In this document: piece after piece, positions 36,951 to 48,652 of the stretch | Position numbering within the stretch: position 1 is the first letter of the stretch | Layout of the letters: each line of letters starts with the position of its first letter | DNA from: Kappaphycus alvarezii | Taxonomy: Eukaryota; Rhodophyta; Florideophyceae; Gigartinales; Solieriaceae | Length of the DNA: 64,000 bases | Assembly: GCA_002205965.3 (NCBI GenBank) | Contig: NADL03000046.1 | Span: 434,001 to 498,000, forward strand | Reading direction: 5' to 3' | Position numbers and translations under genes: made by a program | The notes under the pieces: generated by a model | The model's input: only the letters and a program-made list of their open reading frames with translations | The model's database searches: none | What the model was told of the DNA's origin: nothing

Positions 36951-38936
36951 GCTTGCCGTTCATTCTGTGCGTTTTGTGTTTCGCTAGGACGTCGACTAGG
37001 TATTCATAGCCTTTTGCACTTCACCGTAGTAAATTTATCCGATGAAAACATTCACGAAGACGGGAGGCTGTTGCAAGATGTCCGTAGTTAGTTCCCTCAT
37101 GAAGCATTTACATGGTAAGTACGGTCTGTGCAATTATAACTTCACTATAACGGGAAATATCATTGGACTCCTGTGGACGGAGTCGATGCAATCTGCAAAT
37201 AGAGGTGAACGATATGGGTAGCTCGCAATGGCTAGCCCTAGTAAACATTTTCTGTGCATAAGGAGGTTTATTGGACGACATGGAACCTGATAAGGAGGGC
37301 GAAAGGAGTATGACCAACTGGAGCAGAGACGTTCTTATAATCTCCTCATTTGCTCCTTTGTCCTCCAATCGCAGATCTAGGCCTCCTACTGTGTTCCTGG
37401 AAACTTCCTAAACCATAAATTTAACATCAATTACAGCCGCCTATCCAATTGTTTCGTTTAATATTTGTTCTTTTCCAATTGACTTACCTCAATAAATGGC
37501 TTGAAGAAGCCGCCATGCGCTAGGGGAGGATCTGTGGCACAATCTAAAGGACCGGATGGACCATTGGTCCATAGAATGTATTGGAGCTCATTTTGAGATT
37601 GTAAACATTGTTTAAATCACGTATATTAGAAACAACGTAGTTTAGCCATATCGGAAATGCATTATTAACCGCTTCGCTGCTCCCAACAATATTTCAAAAG
37701 CATCAAATTAAAGTATGCCCCGAAATGTGCGCGCCAGCGAACCAAGTCAATTAACCATGCGGATCATCTCAACACAATCATTTAACACAGCTTATCCATT
37801 GATAACGGCAAGTAGAAGATTAATTCCATCACGAGCAGCGGTTCCACTGTCCAAATGGTAGTCGCTTTCCCGCTAGGGGTCAAGAAAGAACACTTTTGTA
37901 CGGCGGCGTCTCGAAAAGTTTACCCTTGACGGATATGTATCTCGCATGGCTCCGATAGAGTTTCCGGTTAACATAACATCTTCAACTGTGGCATTCGAGA
38001 AAGCTTCTGTTAACCTCTGTGACACGCAAGTTGTACAACCAGTCTGCAACAAACATTTTTTTGTAACCTGCCCCCAAGGAAGATCAAACTTATACGCAAG
38101 GAAATAATGGACGCGTCTGCAGTATATTCTACGGTATCATATCTTCTTCCTAAGAAGCAGTTGTTTCATTGCCAGGCATGTACTCCGCAGAAATGTAAGA
38201 AGTACATCGAGAACCTTTCTCACGAAGGAGACTCTCAAACATTGCGCTCACCTCTTGGAACTCTTCGCCACACCTTACCTTGGCACCTCCAAATTATATA
38301 AAACACTCTTCTTGTACCCCTTCCTTTGCATTGAACTCGTCAAAGCCCTCATTATCAGTAATATAAGATTGAAAAAGAGTTCTCAACTGCAGTATAGCCG
38401 CTAATGGAGATGGAAACAGTGCAAATTTCTGCAGCTCCTGGATCAAACAGACCTCTATTCATCGGTACATCTGGAAGAACTTTCAATACTAGCCCCCTTC
38501 AAATCACTTCTCCCATTATAGAAATGGTCACCGTAAAAATTTAGAAGCTTCACAAAACTTGGCGTTTTCGGTCATCGACTCCTCAGCCTTTGCAAGAGCA
38601 TTGAGTCTTGACTTTTTGAACCCAATATACCTCTCATCCCAGAATTAGCAGTAGTTAAACGGTCGTCCGCCCTTTAAATTCTATTTTCCGATACAAGAGA
38701 AGGTGTATCGTTAGTTTGCATCGCCCAACTCGTTCTTACTCATACCTATTGTACTCTCTCATAGTGATGAAAGAAACGTGTGGCGAGGTTGCCAACTTCA
38801 CCAACTTCATGGCTGGACAGAGCTGGTCGTGACAAAATATCAATGATGAAGACAAAATTTTGAGCCCTAACAAAATGCGCTTGGATAGATGGCCGTCAAA
38901 CACAACAAGACAATAATTGAGCATGAACTGGCGATA
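36951..38936. other. AT-rich, no supported gene
   Basis: Minus frame 37108-37368 and plus frame 38107-38301 look protein-like but are isolated. Patches such as LLNFYGDHFYNG on the minus strand near 38520 suggest that the decayed minus-strand unit at 38937-40612 may extend this way. Confidence 0.35.
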
Positions 38937-40612
38937 TTATGTTAGCCTTCCAAGTTCTATATACATTGGTTTCCCACGGACTGGTGTCAACGGCTGACTC
39001 CCAGAGTTGGTTCCCACTTTTGTCAACTCCTCATTGATCATCATCCAAGAAATTGAGCTGATCACTATGTCTTCATTGAGGTACCCTGCGACTCTTCTCA
39101 AGTAAATGTTTTCTGCCTTGAATGTCTCCAGCAGATCGTTCAATATGTTGAAACCAAGTTGTATCGTGTCGATCGGAATAGTGTTGAATGGAAAGAAGCT
39201 GGGCAGCGATGAATAGCCATAGGTCATTTGATTCCGGACTGCTTAACTAAGATCTTCCTTGTTGCCTCATCACGTCGATATTCAGAAGCGGGACTTCGTA
39301 GCAGGGTGTTGGTCTCGAGAAACTTGCATCTTCTTGGATTCTCATAGTCTTAAAACTGAACGAGACGTAGGCTTTCAGACGTCTAGTTGCACTCACACTT
39401 CACTGCATATGGACAATAATACCTCCTCGACCGTTTCGAGTATAATAATTTCTCATCGCAGTACATAAAAGCTTTCTTTCCGGTCAGACAAATGTGCCTA
39501 GAGTATTTGACAAGAGCTTGGAGGTCTGCGCTGGATCACAGCAAATGGACTCGAACTCTTGCCTCTGAGCCATTCCGAATTTTACCAACATCCCTCCGTT
39601 TGAGTTTGTACGAACGACTTCTCTCACAAGTGGCTCCAGTAATGAATCAAGATCGGATGGCTGTCTGCTACCCGCAATAAAACCAAATGTGTCACGGTTT
39701 ACATTAGAAGGCGCTAGCATATAGGAAGGTTCAAGTTCATAGCGTCGATCAGCCAGCTCTCGTAACTGTTATTCCCATATACGTCAAATACATAATATGA
39801 TACTGTGATAAACGAGTCGAATGCGCACTGGTCCTCGCCGCCGTTTTTTCGAACCAAATACTTATACAGTGATCCATCCAATACTCATACATCTCCGCGC
39901 CCGAGCCAGTACCATTAGTATTTAATTTTATCTGCTCCATTCACTAGTGGCATCGCGATAGACAAAAAGTTGTTTCGCGCCCCGGATATCACCGCACCAA
40001 GCGCGAGGTACTCAATTACACAATACTCCGGGTGGTACTCTGATCTTGGCAAAGGGCACAATCGGGACTCATCTACCCCCAGGGGTTTGGCTAAACTTCT
40101 CCCATGCAAGAACTCGCTATAAAACTTGAAGCAATTATCTCATTCAAACCTGAGTAGCTTTCGAACCATATTTAGGCCCAAAGGCAAGTGTTTTTAGACC
40201 CTCCCTTTTTCTGATATCGCTTGCGACGCGAAGATGATTGAGCATTGTTGAGTGAGCCACCGGCCTTCCTGGAGTACATCGACATTTTTAGTCGCGTAGA
40301 AACAGTTAGCGTTTCAACATGACACTATACAGGAGCGATGAAAAAGGTAGCTTCGAGTGCAACTCTCGTTGAGAGATAAACGCAAAGGCAAAACGCCCTC
40401 TTAAGAGCTTTTATTTGCAAAAATCATTGCGGTGGGTGCCCAAACGAAGCGAAAGCCCCGTCAGGCACAAAATTGTCTCGAGTAACTTTCGCTTCACTTG
40501 ATACCGATTCATGTTGATAAAACTGCAGATGTGATATAGGCAAAGGCAGTTCCTCAACTTGGAAGAAAGCTCTTGAACTTCTCAAATTCAGTTCAACCAG
40601 TGCTAGAGCCAT
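38937..40612 (-). pseudogene. Decayed gene, unrecognised, minus strand
   Basis: Reading leftwards, five segments in series have consistent protein character: 40612-40424 (ALALVELNLRSSRAFFQVEE), 40109-39915 (YLALGAVISGARNNFLSIAM), 39940-39749 (EMYEYWMDHCISIWFEKTAA), 39720-39484 (DTFGFIAGSRQPSDLDSLLE), a stretch near 39480-39245 with two in-frame stops (LTGKKAFMYCDEKLLYSKRS), and 39227-38937 (DTIQLGFNILNDLLETFKAE and AGYLNEDIVISSISWMMINE). The 560-codon span starts about 130 bases from a plus-strand relic, so the two diverge. No domain is recognised. A protein of an unnamed mobile element or of an integrated virus would fit, but that is speculation. Confidence 0.42.
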
Positions 40613-40745
40613 TATTCAATCCTCTCCTTACCCTACATCATCCACTTTCAATGTCTCCTCTACGGATTCCAAAGCCTATTCGAGAAGGATAACAGAGCAG
40701 GAAGTTTATGTCAACGAACTCCAATTCATCGACTTTCAAAGACAA

Positions 40746-42055
40746 TCACAAGTAAATCAAAGTGCCTGAAGAACTTGAAGAATTTATCAAGAGTCATAAA
40801 GCTTCTCATTATGACTAGCCTGGAATGGTTTATGAGCAGTTTCCGTCAGATGGTCAGTCGCATCAAGATCGCGTCAAGATCGGTCTCAAGAAGATGCTTG
40901 GAGAAAAGCTGGCTGTTGTGTTAAAGTATGGAGATGCGAGCGAGAAGAGGTCGTATTTTGGAAAGGGAACATATGCGGAGGTTCCAACATCTGTGATGCA
41001 TGACGTCTTTGAAGAGATAAATTCAATTGAAGAGGTAAATATTTATCGGCAAACTATCGGGAATTGGGCCAATAAACCTTGATTGTGCAGAACATGGCAA
41101 GCAATTCCAGGTCATATCGAGCCAAGCAGAAGAACCACGTCGCTCAGAGAAGACCGGAACATGTTAGTGACCGTCATGGTGGAAAATTGCCGAAACGGAT
41201 ACAATTGATGTAGATGAGAATTAGATTACCCCACGCAATGAAATGCCATCCGAAATGCTGAACCAGACTGCCTCAAATCAATTTGATCGTTCAACGTATG
41301 AAAACATTACAAGTACGAGCCACCTCGGGTTTGGGAGTCGTGGATAGCCAGCGCAAAAAGTAAAAGAAGATACTGATAGATCAAAAATCGTACCACAAAA
41401 TGCCAGAGCGGCCCTCGATAGGGCAAACAACTTGAAGGTTAATTTTATACAGCGCAATCGAATTTACCATGATCCAGAGAATTTACAGAGCAAATAATCA
41501 AAGACTCTTCGACATGGCAACATACAAACCCAAAACACACAGAAAGGTCGTTACTTGAAGACTAATTCTTCTTTCATACATGCAAATATTCCGAGGAATA
41601 TAATTCTGGTGAGAACGGCGACGAAGAGATTGACGCGGCTGAAGCGGGATAATGAGCTCAACATCTTGAAAAGAGCCTGAGAGGCTCCTGAACATCCCAA
41701 GTCGTAGTTCTAAACCATTATCAGCTAGAAGAAACCATTTAGAAACACAGCGTTCCAGGCTCATTTGACCAAATTCGCAACTTGAAGGGCTCAGAACGGA
41801 GATGTGGAGCAACTCCAATCGATTCCAAAAAGCGCATCATCTGTGGGAGGTTCCGCAATAAACCCTTTCGGAGGAGGTATACTGTCGAGAAACCAGCTTT
41901 TTCTAAATCACCATATTAGTAAATTTTGCAGTACCTTCGTATCACATTCCAGCTTCTCTAAAATTTTGTCGCATCAAGGCTTGCAAGACCCATCAATAGA
42001 TGCATTCTGTGGATTTGCTAGTATCAACTGCCTAGATTGGCCCACGTTCCGTTGA
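40746..42055 (+). pseudogene. Decayed gene, unrecognised, plus strand, divergent from 38937-40612
   Basis: The frame through 40760-41090 reads VPEELEEFIKSHKASHYD, a TAG, then VKIGLKKMLGEKLAVVLKYG and PTSVMHDVFEEINSIEEVNI. After a shift comes ASNSRSYRAKQKNHVAQRRP. From 41207 to 42055 one frame continues with about eight stops: NEMPSEMLNQTASNQFDRST, NARAALDRANNLKVNFIQRN, ATKRLTRLKRDNELNILKRA, and a last open part from 41804. The basic Arg/Lys/Gln-rich middle could bind nucleic acid. No family is recognised. All three stop codons occur, which argues for decay and not for a changed genetic code. Confidence 0.4.
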
Positions 42056-43830
42056 TATGAGTAATATTCTTGAACTTAAGAAAATCATCCTAATCATCAC
42101 TGAGCGACGACGGATACCTCAATGACAGCACAATACAGGACGATCATATAGTTTCCGATAGTGTTGCAACATCCCCCCAACGTATGCAAATCACCGCCTT
42201 GTTTGTAATTCTTACTACAGCCAATCTATACTAGTAGAGGACACTTGCTCGTGCCAGTGGCAACTTCTACATGCGTCCGGACTTTTGAATCTAAAAATTG
42301 CACCATTCCGTGAGCCATCCATTAGAATTTTGCTCCTTCACTACTCCTTTCCCTCCACATTACATACCTCTTATTACAGATTCAATGCATTATGCATTCA
42401 TGAACAGATCGCTTGGTAACCGGTAAGCACTTCACTTGGAAATTTGATGATATCCACATTTCGGCCTAATATCATCTCATATCCCCGCTTCGACCTCCTG
42501 AAATGCATCAATTACTAGCTCGCTTGCCGCTGCCACCGTCGTCGTCAAGAATGCGCATATGCTTCCTCATCATTTTGCTGGAGCATCGGCCACAGCTAAA
42601 GGAAAGCTTCAGATTAAATGTGCTCCGCAATAAAGAGCTGTTGATTATGATGATACCGCGATCTGCACTATGCATTTCAACGAGTTGCAATGTGCGGTCC
42701 ATATAATGATATGGACTTCAGCCCCAGCCATTCCTCGCTGCAATCATCACTACCTAAAATGAAACTGATCCGAGATTGAGGCGCAACGTTGATTTGAAAG
42801 GTGTTACAGTGCTGTAGGCCGTAAAAAATGTGTGGGTGTTGCGATTATGCCCATAAATCACCAAATACCCTGACAGTATCCCTCCGGTAACCTGTACAAG
42901 GATTTACACTGTAAGAAGACATCATTGCAATTGTGCACTGTACTCACGCACCAGTGTAAAAGCATAATATCATACCTCTTTGTACCTAGCCAATGACATG
43001 GATCCATCATGGCTATCTCGCGTGGTTCTCGAAACATTTCGCACCCACCAATCAGCAACCACTTTATGCTCCTTGCCAATTGGACCAATGATACTTTGCC
43101 ATGATGTTTGTTGCTGTCTGTTATACTGATGGACCTTCAGAACCTTGTAGTTTGATACCTCTGGGTCGCATTTTCTAGAATACCTTTGAATTCAGTACCG
43201 TTTAGTTACAATTTATCTCTGCTGGTGTTGAGTACTTTTTCTATTAAACACTGGTCTGATGTCCGGCTGATTACCGGAAGCATCAACCAACAGTTCAACA
43301 TCGATTACCTTTTGTGCGCTCAACACCCACAGTGGGCGACGTGTGGCACCACACGGTCACCCTGGCACATCGGATCTCCCAAACAGATTCAAAATGGATG
43401 GCCATGACTTATTTTTGCACAAAAATTGAGTTTAATTGGCTCATCTCGTTTTGATCTACAAAATAATTATTAAATTAGGTATTGTACGGGATAGGCAACC
43501 AAACGGTGCCCACTACCAGCAGATGATAAAACAGTATTGCTTTCAATGTACCAGCACCTGTCCGTAGCTTGACAATTTGTGTCCCTCGAGATTATCACGG
43601 CCTTAGCAAGGTCTAGAATCGTTTTATACACTTCCGAATACATTTCAAGAAGATTGTTTGCGGGACAAGTTTCCAGCCTCATTCTTGTAAGAGGCTGGGA
43701 AGAACGACAACTGCGCTAGTTTCCTGGACCAACGGCTGTGATAACACGACCGCGAAAGCGGTTTTCAATCGTTCCGAATGATCTCGTGAGGTTACTAGAT
43801 TTTGTTTCGGAAAATCGAAATATGGTATTA
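42056..43830. other. AT-rich, no supported gene
   Basis: Isolated frames (42503-42706, 42858-43088, 43186-43407, 43470-43682) overlap on both strands without motifs. Possibly flanks of the Tc1-like fragment that follows. Confidence 0.35.
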
Positions 43831-44034
43831 CTACCGGTTTAGTGCAAACCAGATGCGAATTTTGATACCGGAGTTCGGGTGTTGAGCGAAGAAGTTTTTT
43901 TGCTCACATTGAAGGCGCCATAGACTGGATATTGGAACTGCTAAGGCTTTGGCCAAGGCCCTGTGATTTTTTAGCAATGTACGAGCACCGAAGCGGCGTT
44001 GCACCTTGTAACTCGTCGCCTCAACCATCATCAC
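43831..44034 (-). mobile_element. Tc1/mariner-like transposase fragment (DNA-binding part)
   Basis: The minus strand reads TLLKNHRALAKALAVPISSL WRL and NSGIKIRIWFAL. The pattern, a helix-turn-helix of the form HRALAKALGVPxSTLxR followed by HxxxIKPxLTxxNKxxRxxFAL, is that of the N-terminal DNA-binding domain of Tc1-type transposases. Catalytic DDE/DDD parts are not visible nearby. A short, decayed relic is the likeliest reading. Confidence 0.42.
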
Positions 44035-46480
44035 CGTGTGGAGTGATCTTAAGCTGTAACTTTAGTCATTGGTACAAGTTTTTCGGTCCTCCGTTTGGTC
44101 GAAGATGCACAAGCCGCATGCCTGGACTCGATGTACCGGACATAGTACTTACTGTTTCATTCTAGTATTGCTGATGACGCTCATGAATGTCCTCAAAACC
44201 ATGCGTGCTCGACGTCGACGTATCCTTAGATGCATCTTTATTGTAGCGAGGAAAATATACACTCGAGCCGCTATCACTTTTGCGCTGTCTTCTCGTCTGC
44301 CACGACCTCTCCGAAAAATCACCCCTCACTCATGTGAGACGCGAACGGTAGTGTATCAGAACCTTCGAACGTACAATGATGCAAGGCTGCCAAGTCTATG
44401 GAACTGAGGCTCCTTACGCTAACCCCGAATATAGAGAATATCTCGATTTTATTGCGAGTGCATGAAGTTAAACAACTCTTTAAATTGCTCTCTGAGGGAA
44501 TGTTTGCAAGAAACGTTTTCTTTACGTCAAACGAATTCGTTTGAAATTTCAGATTTTTGGATTCGAACAAACCAGCCAATTGTCGTTTTCCAAGTATAAA
44601 TTTCGACATAAGAGCTCTGCGACAGGGCTCGTTCGAAACCAACATATAACTCACCAATGGGTATTTGAATTTTTTTTGAATATGTTATTTTTAAAGAAGG
44701 CTCAACAAAATAAAGCATGCGAAAGGAGGATGCGCGTAATACAGTCGAATGTACAAGTACATTCTAGACGTCATCTTTTTGTAGTCCATCAGCCAAAAAT
44801 ATGGAGTGTACAGTAATATCCTCCTGATGTCTTTCAAGTGTCCTCCTTGTGTCCTCCTGGTATCCTCCTGGTACCCTCCAAACATACTGTACTCCCAATG
44901 CTCCAGGTGTCCGCCGTAGGCAGGGAAAATGTTCCTTAGGATAGAATCTCTGTTACGATCGGTGAGAAGGTAACGTTTGACTTTTTACTTTTGCTGCAAG
45001 TGAGGAAGTGGAAGAGATCCCCAGGTAGCAGGAATATCCATGAAAATACCTAGTTCGGCCATAGGAAGATAAGTCTTGGTCAGCATCCGAGAACGCTTGA
45101 TGTGCAGAAGCATTGAGTAATTGAGAGAAAGAAATAGCATGGCAGGAGAGAATGTAAGGAGTTCGAAGAGCATGGCTTTTGTAGTGAGAAATTTTGATTT
45201 CAAGATACAACCAACCTGACGCTGAATTTAGCTCGCGGTAAGGGACGAGGCTCGAGGAAGAACCCCATGGGGAGGAAGTTCAAAGATCCTTCGAGTGCCC
45301 GGTACGTGGTTAGCTCTTCAGGTTCGCCTGGATGTGAGGCTTACTTGAGACGCCACCGAGAAAGTTGAAGGTGTCAATCTTGCCGGGGTATTCTCGCATG
45401 TAAGGTCAAACCAAAAACTTTTGATTACTGATGGAAGTGGAGGCGCTTGAAGGAAATGTACTCGTGGAAACGAAATTGACGATTGCGAATCGCTCTCCGA
45501 TTGCTTCATGGAATGCATGGGTAGCGTGCAGTGTTACAGAAAAAAAAAGATACCGAAATTTTTCGTGATAACAAGGCTGAAGGAGAGGCATTCTTTTGCA
45601 ATGAGCAAACTATTTCGAGAAACCAGGGATGGATTTCATACTATAATTCTACATACATGAATCAATGACTAATGGACAGAGACGATCCGACGCAGCAAAT
45701 TTGTATGAAGGCTTGATTATTTCCCAGATCTGCGCAAAGGAGAAGCTCAGCCCCTCGGAGGTTTCATTTAGACAACACAGCGAATTTATCCGGCTTGGAT
45801 ATAAAGGTGCTTGATTTCGATGCTAGAAGGACAAACGTTGAGTATAGTGGCGATTGAAAAGAAGACGCGAGTGATGTCGAACGGCGCAGCTGAATAACCA
45901 GCACGGGCTATTTACTTCTCTTTGTCACGGCTACTTCCTAATAAAAGACAGAATTTGTGATTCAACTTGACAGTATCGGCCGAGAAGCGAAGTTGGCGGA
46001 AGAGTTTAGAAGAGATGATATTGGAATTGGGAGGAGATGCCTTTTATTCATCTTCCCAGTACGCCCTTGGATTTCGATAATTGTTCTTTTCGGCCTAGAT
46101 GAACTTGTTTAGTACCAATATCTGCGCAAAATGCAGCCGAAATTCACTGGAAGGGTTTTCTACCAGTAATTAGTATATATTGCATAGTTCTATTGTTCGT
46201 AATTCTGAAAGTAATTTGAAAGTGGACTTGGGTGGTTGGAAACTGGTCACGAAGGTTTCTTGGAATTGTCACAGCATTGAACGGCAAATAACTTCGACCA
46301 AAGTCCTTTCTCGTTAGACCATCTCCAAAATGTATACATGTAATCCAGATCAGGTGTTGGAGAGAATTTTTTGGAAGCGAAGGAGGTGGGTTTTCATCAG
46401 TAACGAGAATCGGAACAGGTGACTCTGTAATTTAATCCTCTCAAGCTTTTTAAGTATTACAGGCTTATCCGTTGAATATT
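44035..46480. other. Mostly AT-rich, fragments only
   Basis: Coding-like scraps appear on the plus strand near 45355-45530 (VEGVNLAGVFSHVRSNQKLL, ITDGSG and, after a stop, ESLSDCFMECMG) and near 46310-46430 (MYTCNPDQVLERIFWKRRRW). They may belong with the relic at 46488. No gene can be named. Confidence 0.3.
44819..44882. repeat. TCCTCCTGGTA-type short repeat
   Basis: About six imperfect copies of a 10-11 base unit (TCCTCCTGATG, TCCTCCTTGTG, TCCTCCTGGTA). Confidence 0.8.
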
Positions 46481-46487
46481 AAGAAAA

Positions 46488-46810
46488 AGTGTCCATTTAT
46501 TCTTCCTCGACAATGTAGTAGCTGCAAGGGAGGCCGACACCAGTTCTTTCAATAGATTAGATGATGTTTTCATACGACTCCTCACTAAAATTAGAAAATA
46601 CAAGAACAGCGTCTTTGAAATTAAGCTGGTAGTTGTCCCTCTCACACAAAAACACATCGTAACGTTAGCTTGCCGCGAGCATTTAGGCTTGTGTTGAATT
46701 CCTGAAGAAGCAAACCGAGAATGTTATTGAACTGCTATTTGTTGAGGAACGCATCAGAAAAAATTTAAACAATTCCCTAGTACAAACCTTCTTACGAAAT
46801 GGCGATTGAC
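46488..46810 (+). pseudogene. Decayed coding stretch, unrecognised
   Basis: A plus frame without an ATG reads HLFFLDNVVAAREADTSSFN, RLLTKIRKYKNSVFEIKLVV and VPLTQKHIVTLACREHLGLC to a stop near 46694. One shift later it reads LKKQTENVIELLFVEERIRK with NLNNSLVQTFLRNGD. The amphipathic, charged pattern is convincingly protein-like, but I do not recognise it. Confidence 0.38.
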
Positions 46811-47150
46811 GGATTCCAACTCCGAACAGATATCCTTTAATTCATTTTTTTCTATTCGGAGATCTTAAAAACTACTCGGCTTTATTTTCACCCAAGCTCT
46901 TGAATCAGCAAGAGTAATAGATAAAAGCTCGAAAATTTTCAAAATTTAACCTTCTAACATCTCGCTCTTGGAATACCGATAGCTAAGACTTACCTAATAT
47001 GAGAAGAGAAAGAAGCATGAGGATGTTATAATTGTTTGGCTATCTGGCCACGGAAGCGAGAGACGAGGTTTAAGGGCGTCTCTTTCTTCTCAAGACGAAA
47101 GCTTTACAAATTTTGATAGGAAGAAATCAAAAGTGTGCCTAATTTAATCA
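46811..47150. other. AT-rich gap, nothing recognised
   Basis: No supported feature between the relic at 46488 and the repeat-associated ORF. Confidence 0.4.
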
Positions 47151-47190
47151 ACAGATCGATAGAGACAAGTCTTTTGATATAATCGCAGCG

Positions 47191-47700
47191 TCAACAGGAG
47201 GACATCTGAAGATAGCCAATTTGGCCTTTGGCATAAGCTTTATCAACGGCCGCCTTCTGAGCATGCCGAGGACCATACTCATAGAGGGTACGGCCTGTAA
47301 GTTGAAACATATTCTGGAGGTGACGATCGGCACCATGGTTGTCGGCCATCCTGATTGAGTCGACCCATTTTCCGAGACGCCATCTGCAGATCTTGAGGTC
47401 ATAATCAGGAGAGAAACGGTAAGATCGCAAAGACCGGAGTTCTTTATCATCTTAATCCCTGGGCTCATAATTGTGAAAACCCGGCGCAGAGATAGAGGAG
47501 AGGAAATGGTTAGTAGCCAGGTCTTGCGCAGCAGCGATAGAGGCATTAAGGAAAGACGGGAATAGAGAATGGAATAAGAGGAAGGGCAATGGAGTCACCA
47601 GACGGGTTGAAACTGGGAAGTAACCAGGACGGTGGAAAAGTAACTAAGCGACTACCACCGGAAGCCGAAGACGCTTCCGGTCGCTCTCTGCTTAATGGCC
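47191..47700 (-). pseudogene. ORF of the unnamed repeat family (copy B), one internal stop
   Basis: The minus strand reads NASIAAAQDLATNHFLSSIS, APGFHNYEPRD, a TAA, then DDKELRSLRSYRFSPDYDLK, ICRWRLGKWVDSIRMADNHG, ADRHLQNMFQLTGRTLYEYG and PRHAQKAAVDKAYAKGQIGY up to a stop at 47191. Everything from about 47546 down is in one frame apart from that stop. It looks like a structural or Gag-like protein, but I know no relative. Its upper half falls inside the repeat shared with 34940-35290. Confidence 0.45.
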
Positions 47701-47815
47701 GGAGAATTCTGAGGATTACCTATGCCAGAAAAGAAACTAGGAAAATGTAAATTATTTTGGCGGTTAATTGCCGATGGTTGAGCAAAGCCGTGTGGTAATT
47801 CCGACATGCCACAAT
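47460..47815. repeat. Copy B of an unnamed dispersed repeat
   Basis: Aligned with 34940-35290 as described there. It ends at GGTAATTCCGACA near 47801, at the border where the sequence becomes GC-richer and pentamers return. Confidence 0.65.
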
Positions 47816-47982
47816 TTCAATTGACAAATTAATACCTCCAGTTTTTCCAATAAATTATTACTGTTCTGTAAGGCCTCATTTCGCACGTGTCCAGTACATG
47901 TGTAATAGGTTGAGTGCAGTGCCACGTACAGTAGTTTTCTGTCAGTAACCTCGTTGAGGTTCATTTGATGCCAATTCGCATC

Positions 47983-48005
47983 CTACAGTACAGTACAGTA
48001 CAGTA
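47983..48005. repeat. GTACA microsatellite
   Basis: Four consecutive CAGTA units, the same dispersed family as at 9441-9475. Confidence 0.8.
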
Positions 48006-48576
48006 AATACGGCATGTAACGTGCCCCGGACCCGGTACCCAGGACAGGCGAGGCATCAGTGAATGGAACAACGGCCATCCTGATCTGCTTTGCAACTTCG
48101 AATGGACATTGTAACAGTACTGCACCAATGTAGTATAGTACAGAACTACCGTAGAAAAGGCCCGAAGTCCCTTTGGTTGGTGGGCACTATCAGATATTTT
48201 CACTACTATAAGGGTCATAACCGCAGTCCCCAGGGTTTCGTCGGTGAGGGCCTACTGTATACTCAAAACTGGTAATATACAGCACGTTGCCAAATAGCGC
48301 TGCTATATTCACCATTATCAAGGTGCACTATTGTGCTTGGACCCATAATTTTGTGATAATAGTTTTAGAGTAGTAAAATACAGTTTTTTCTAAACAAGTG
48401 CAGGCCAACTGTGAAGGCAGTATTCGTCGAATCTTGCACATCGAATTAATTTGATACCTGTGATTTGTGATTCGGTGCTTTGTGTTTTCATAAATGCTCC
48501 ATATTTTTAACCGTGAGTTACAATGCAGTAGGAACCAGTACAGATTGCGTGTGCAATCTTTGCAATCTGGATCTGT

Positions 48577-48652
48577 ATGTACTGAACAGTACAATACAGC
48601 AGAACTGTGCAGTCCAGCAAGTTTACGATTGGAGCGTACTGTACTGCACTAT
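48577..48652. repeat. Scattered pentamer units
   Basis: TGTACTGAACAGTACAATACAG and GTACTGTACTGCAC separated by about 35 bases of other sequence. Confidence 0.6.

Noticed and set aside
40746-42055. Use of a variant genetic code with reassigned stops
   Set aside because: TAA, TAG and TGA all interrupt the relics, while the conserved genes in the window use them as normal stops.
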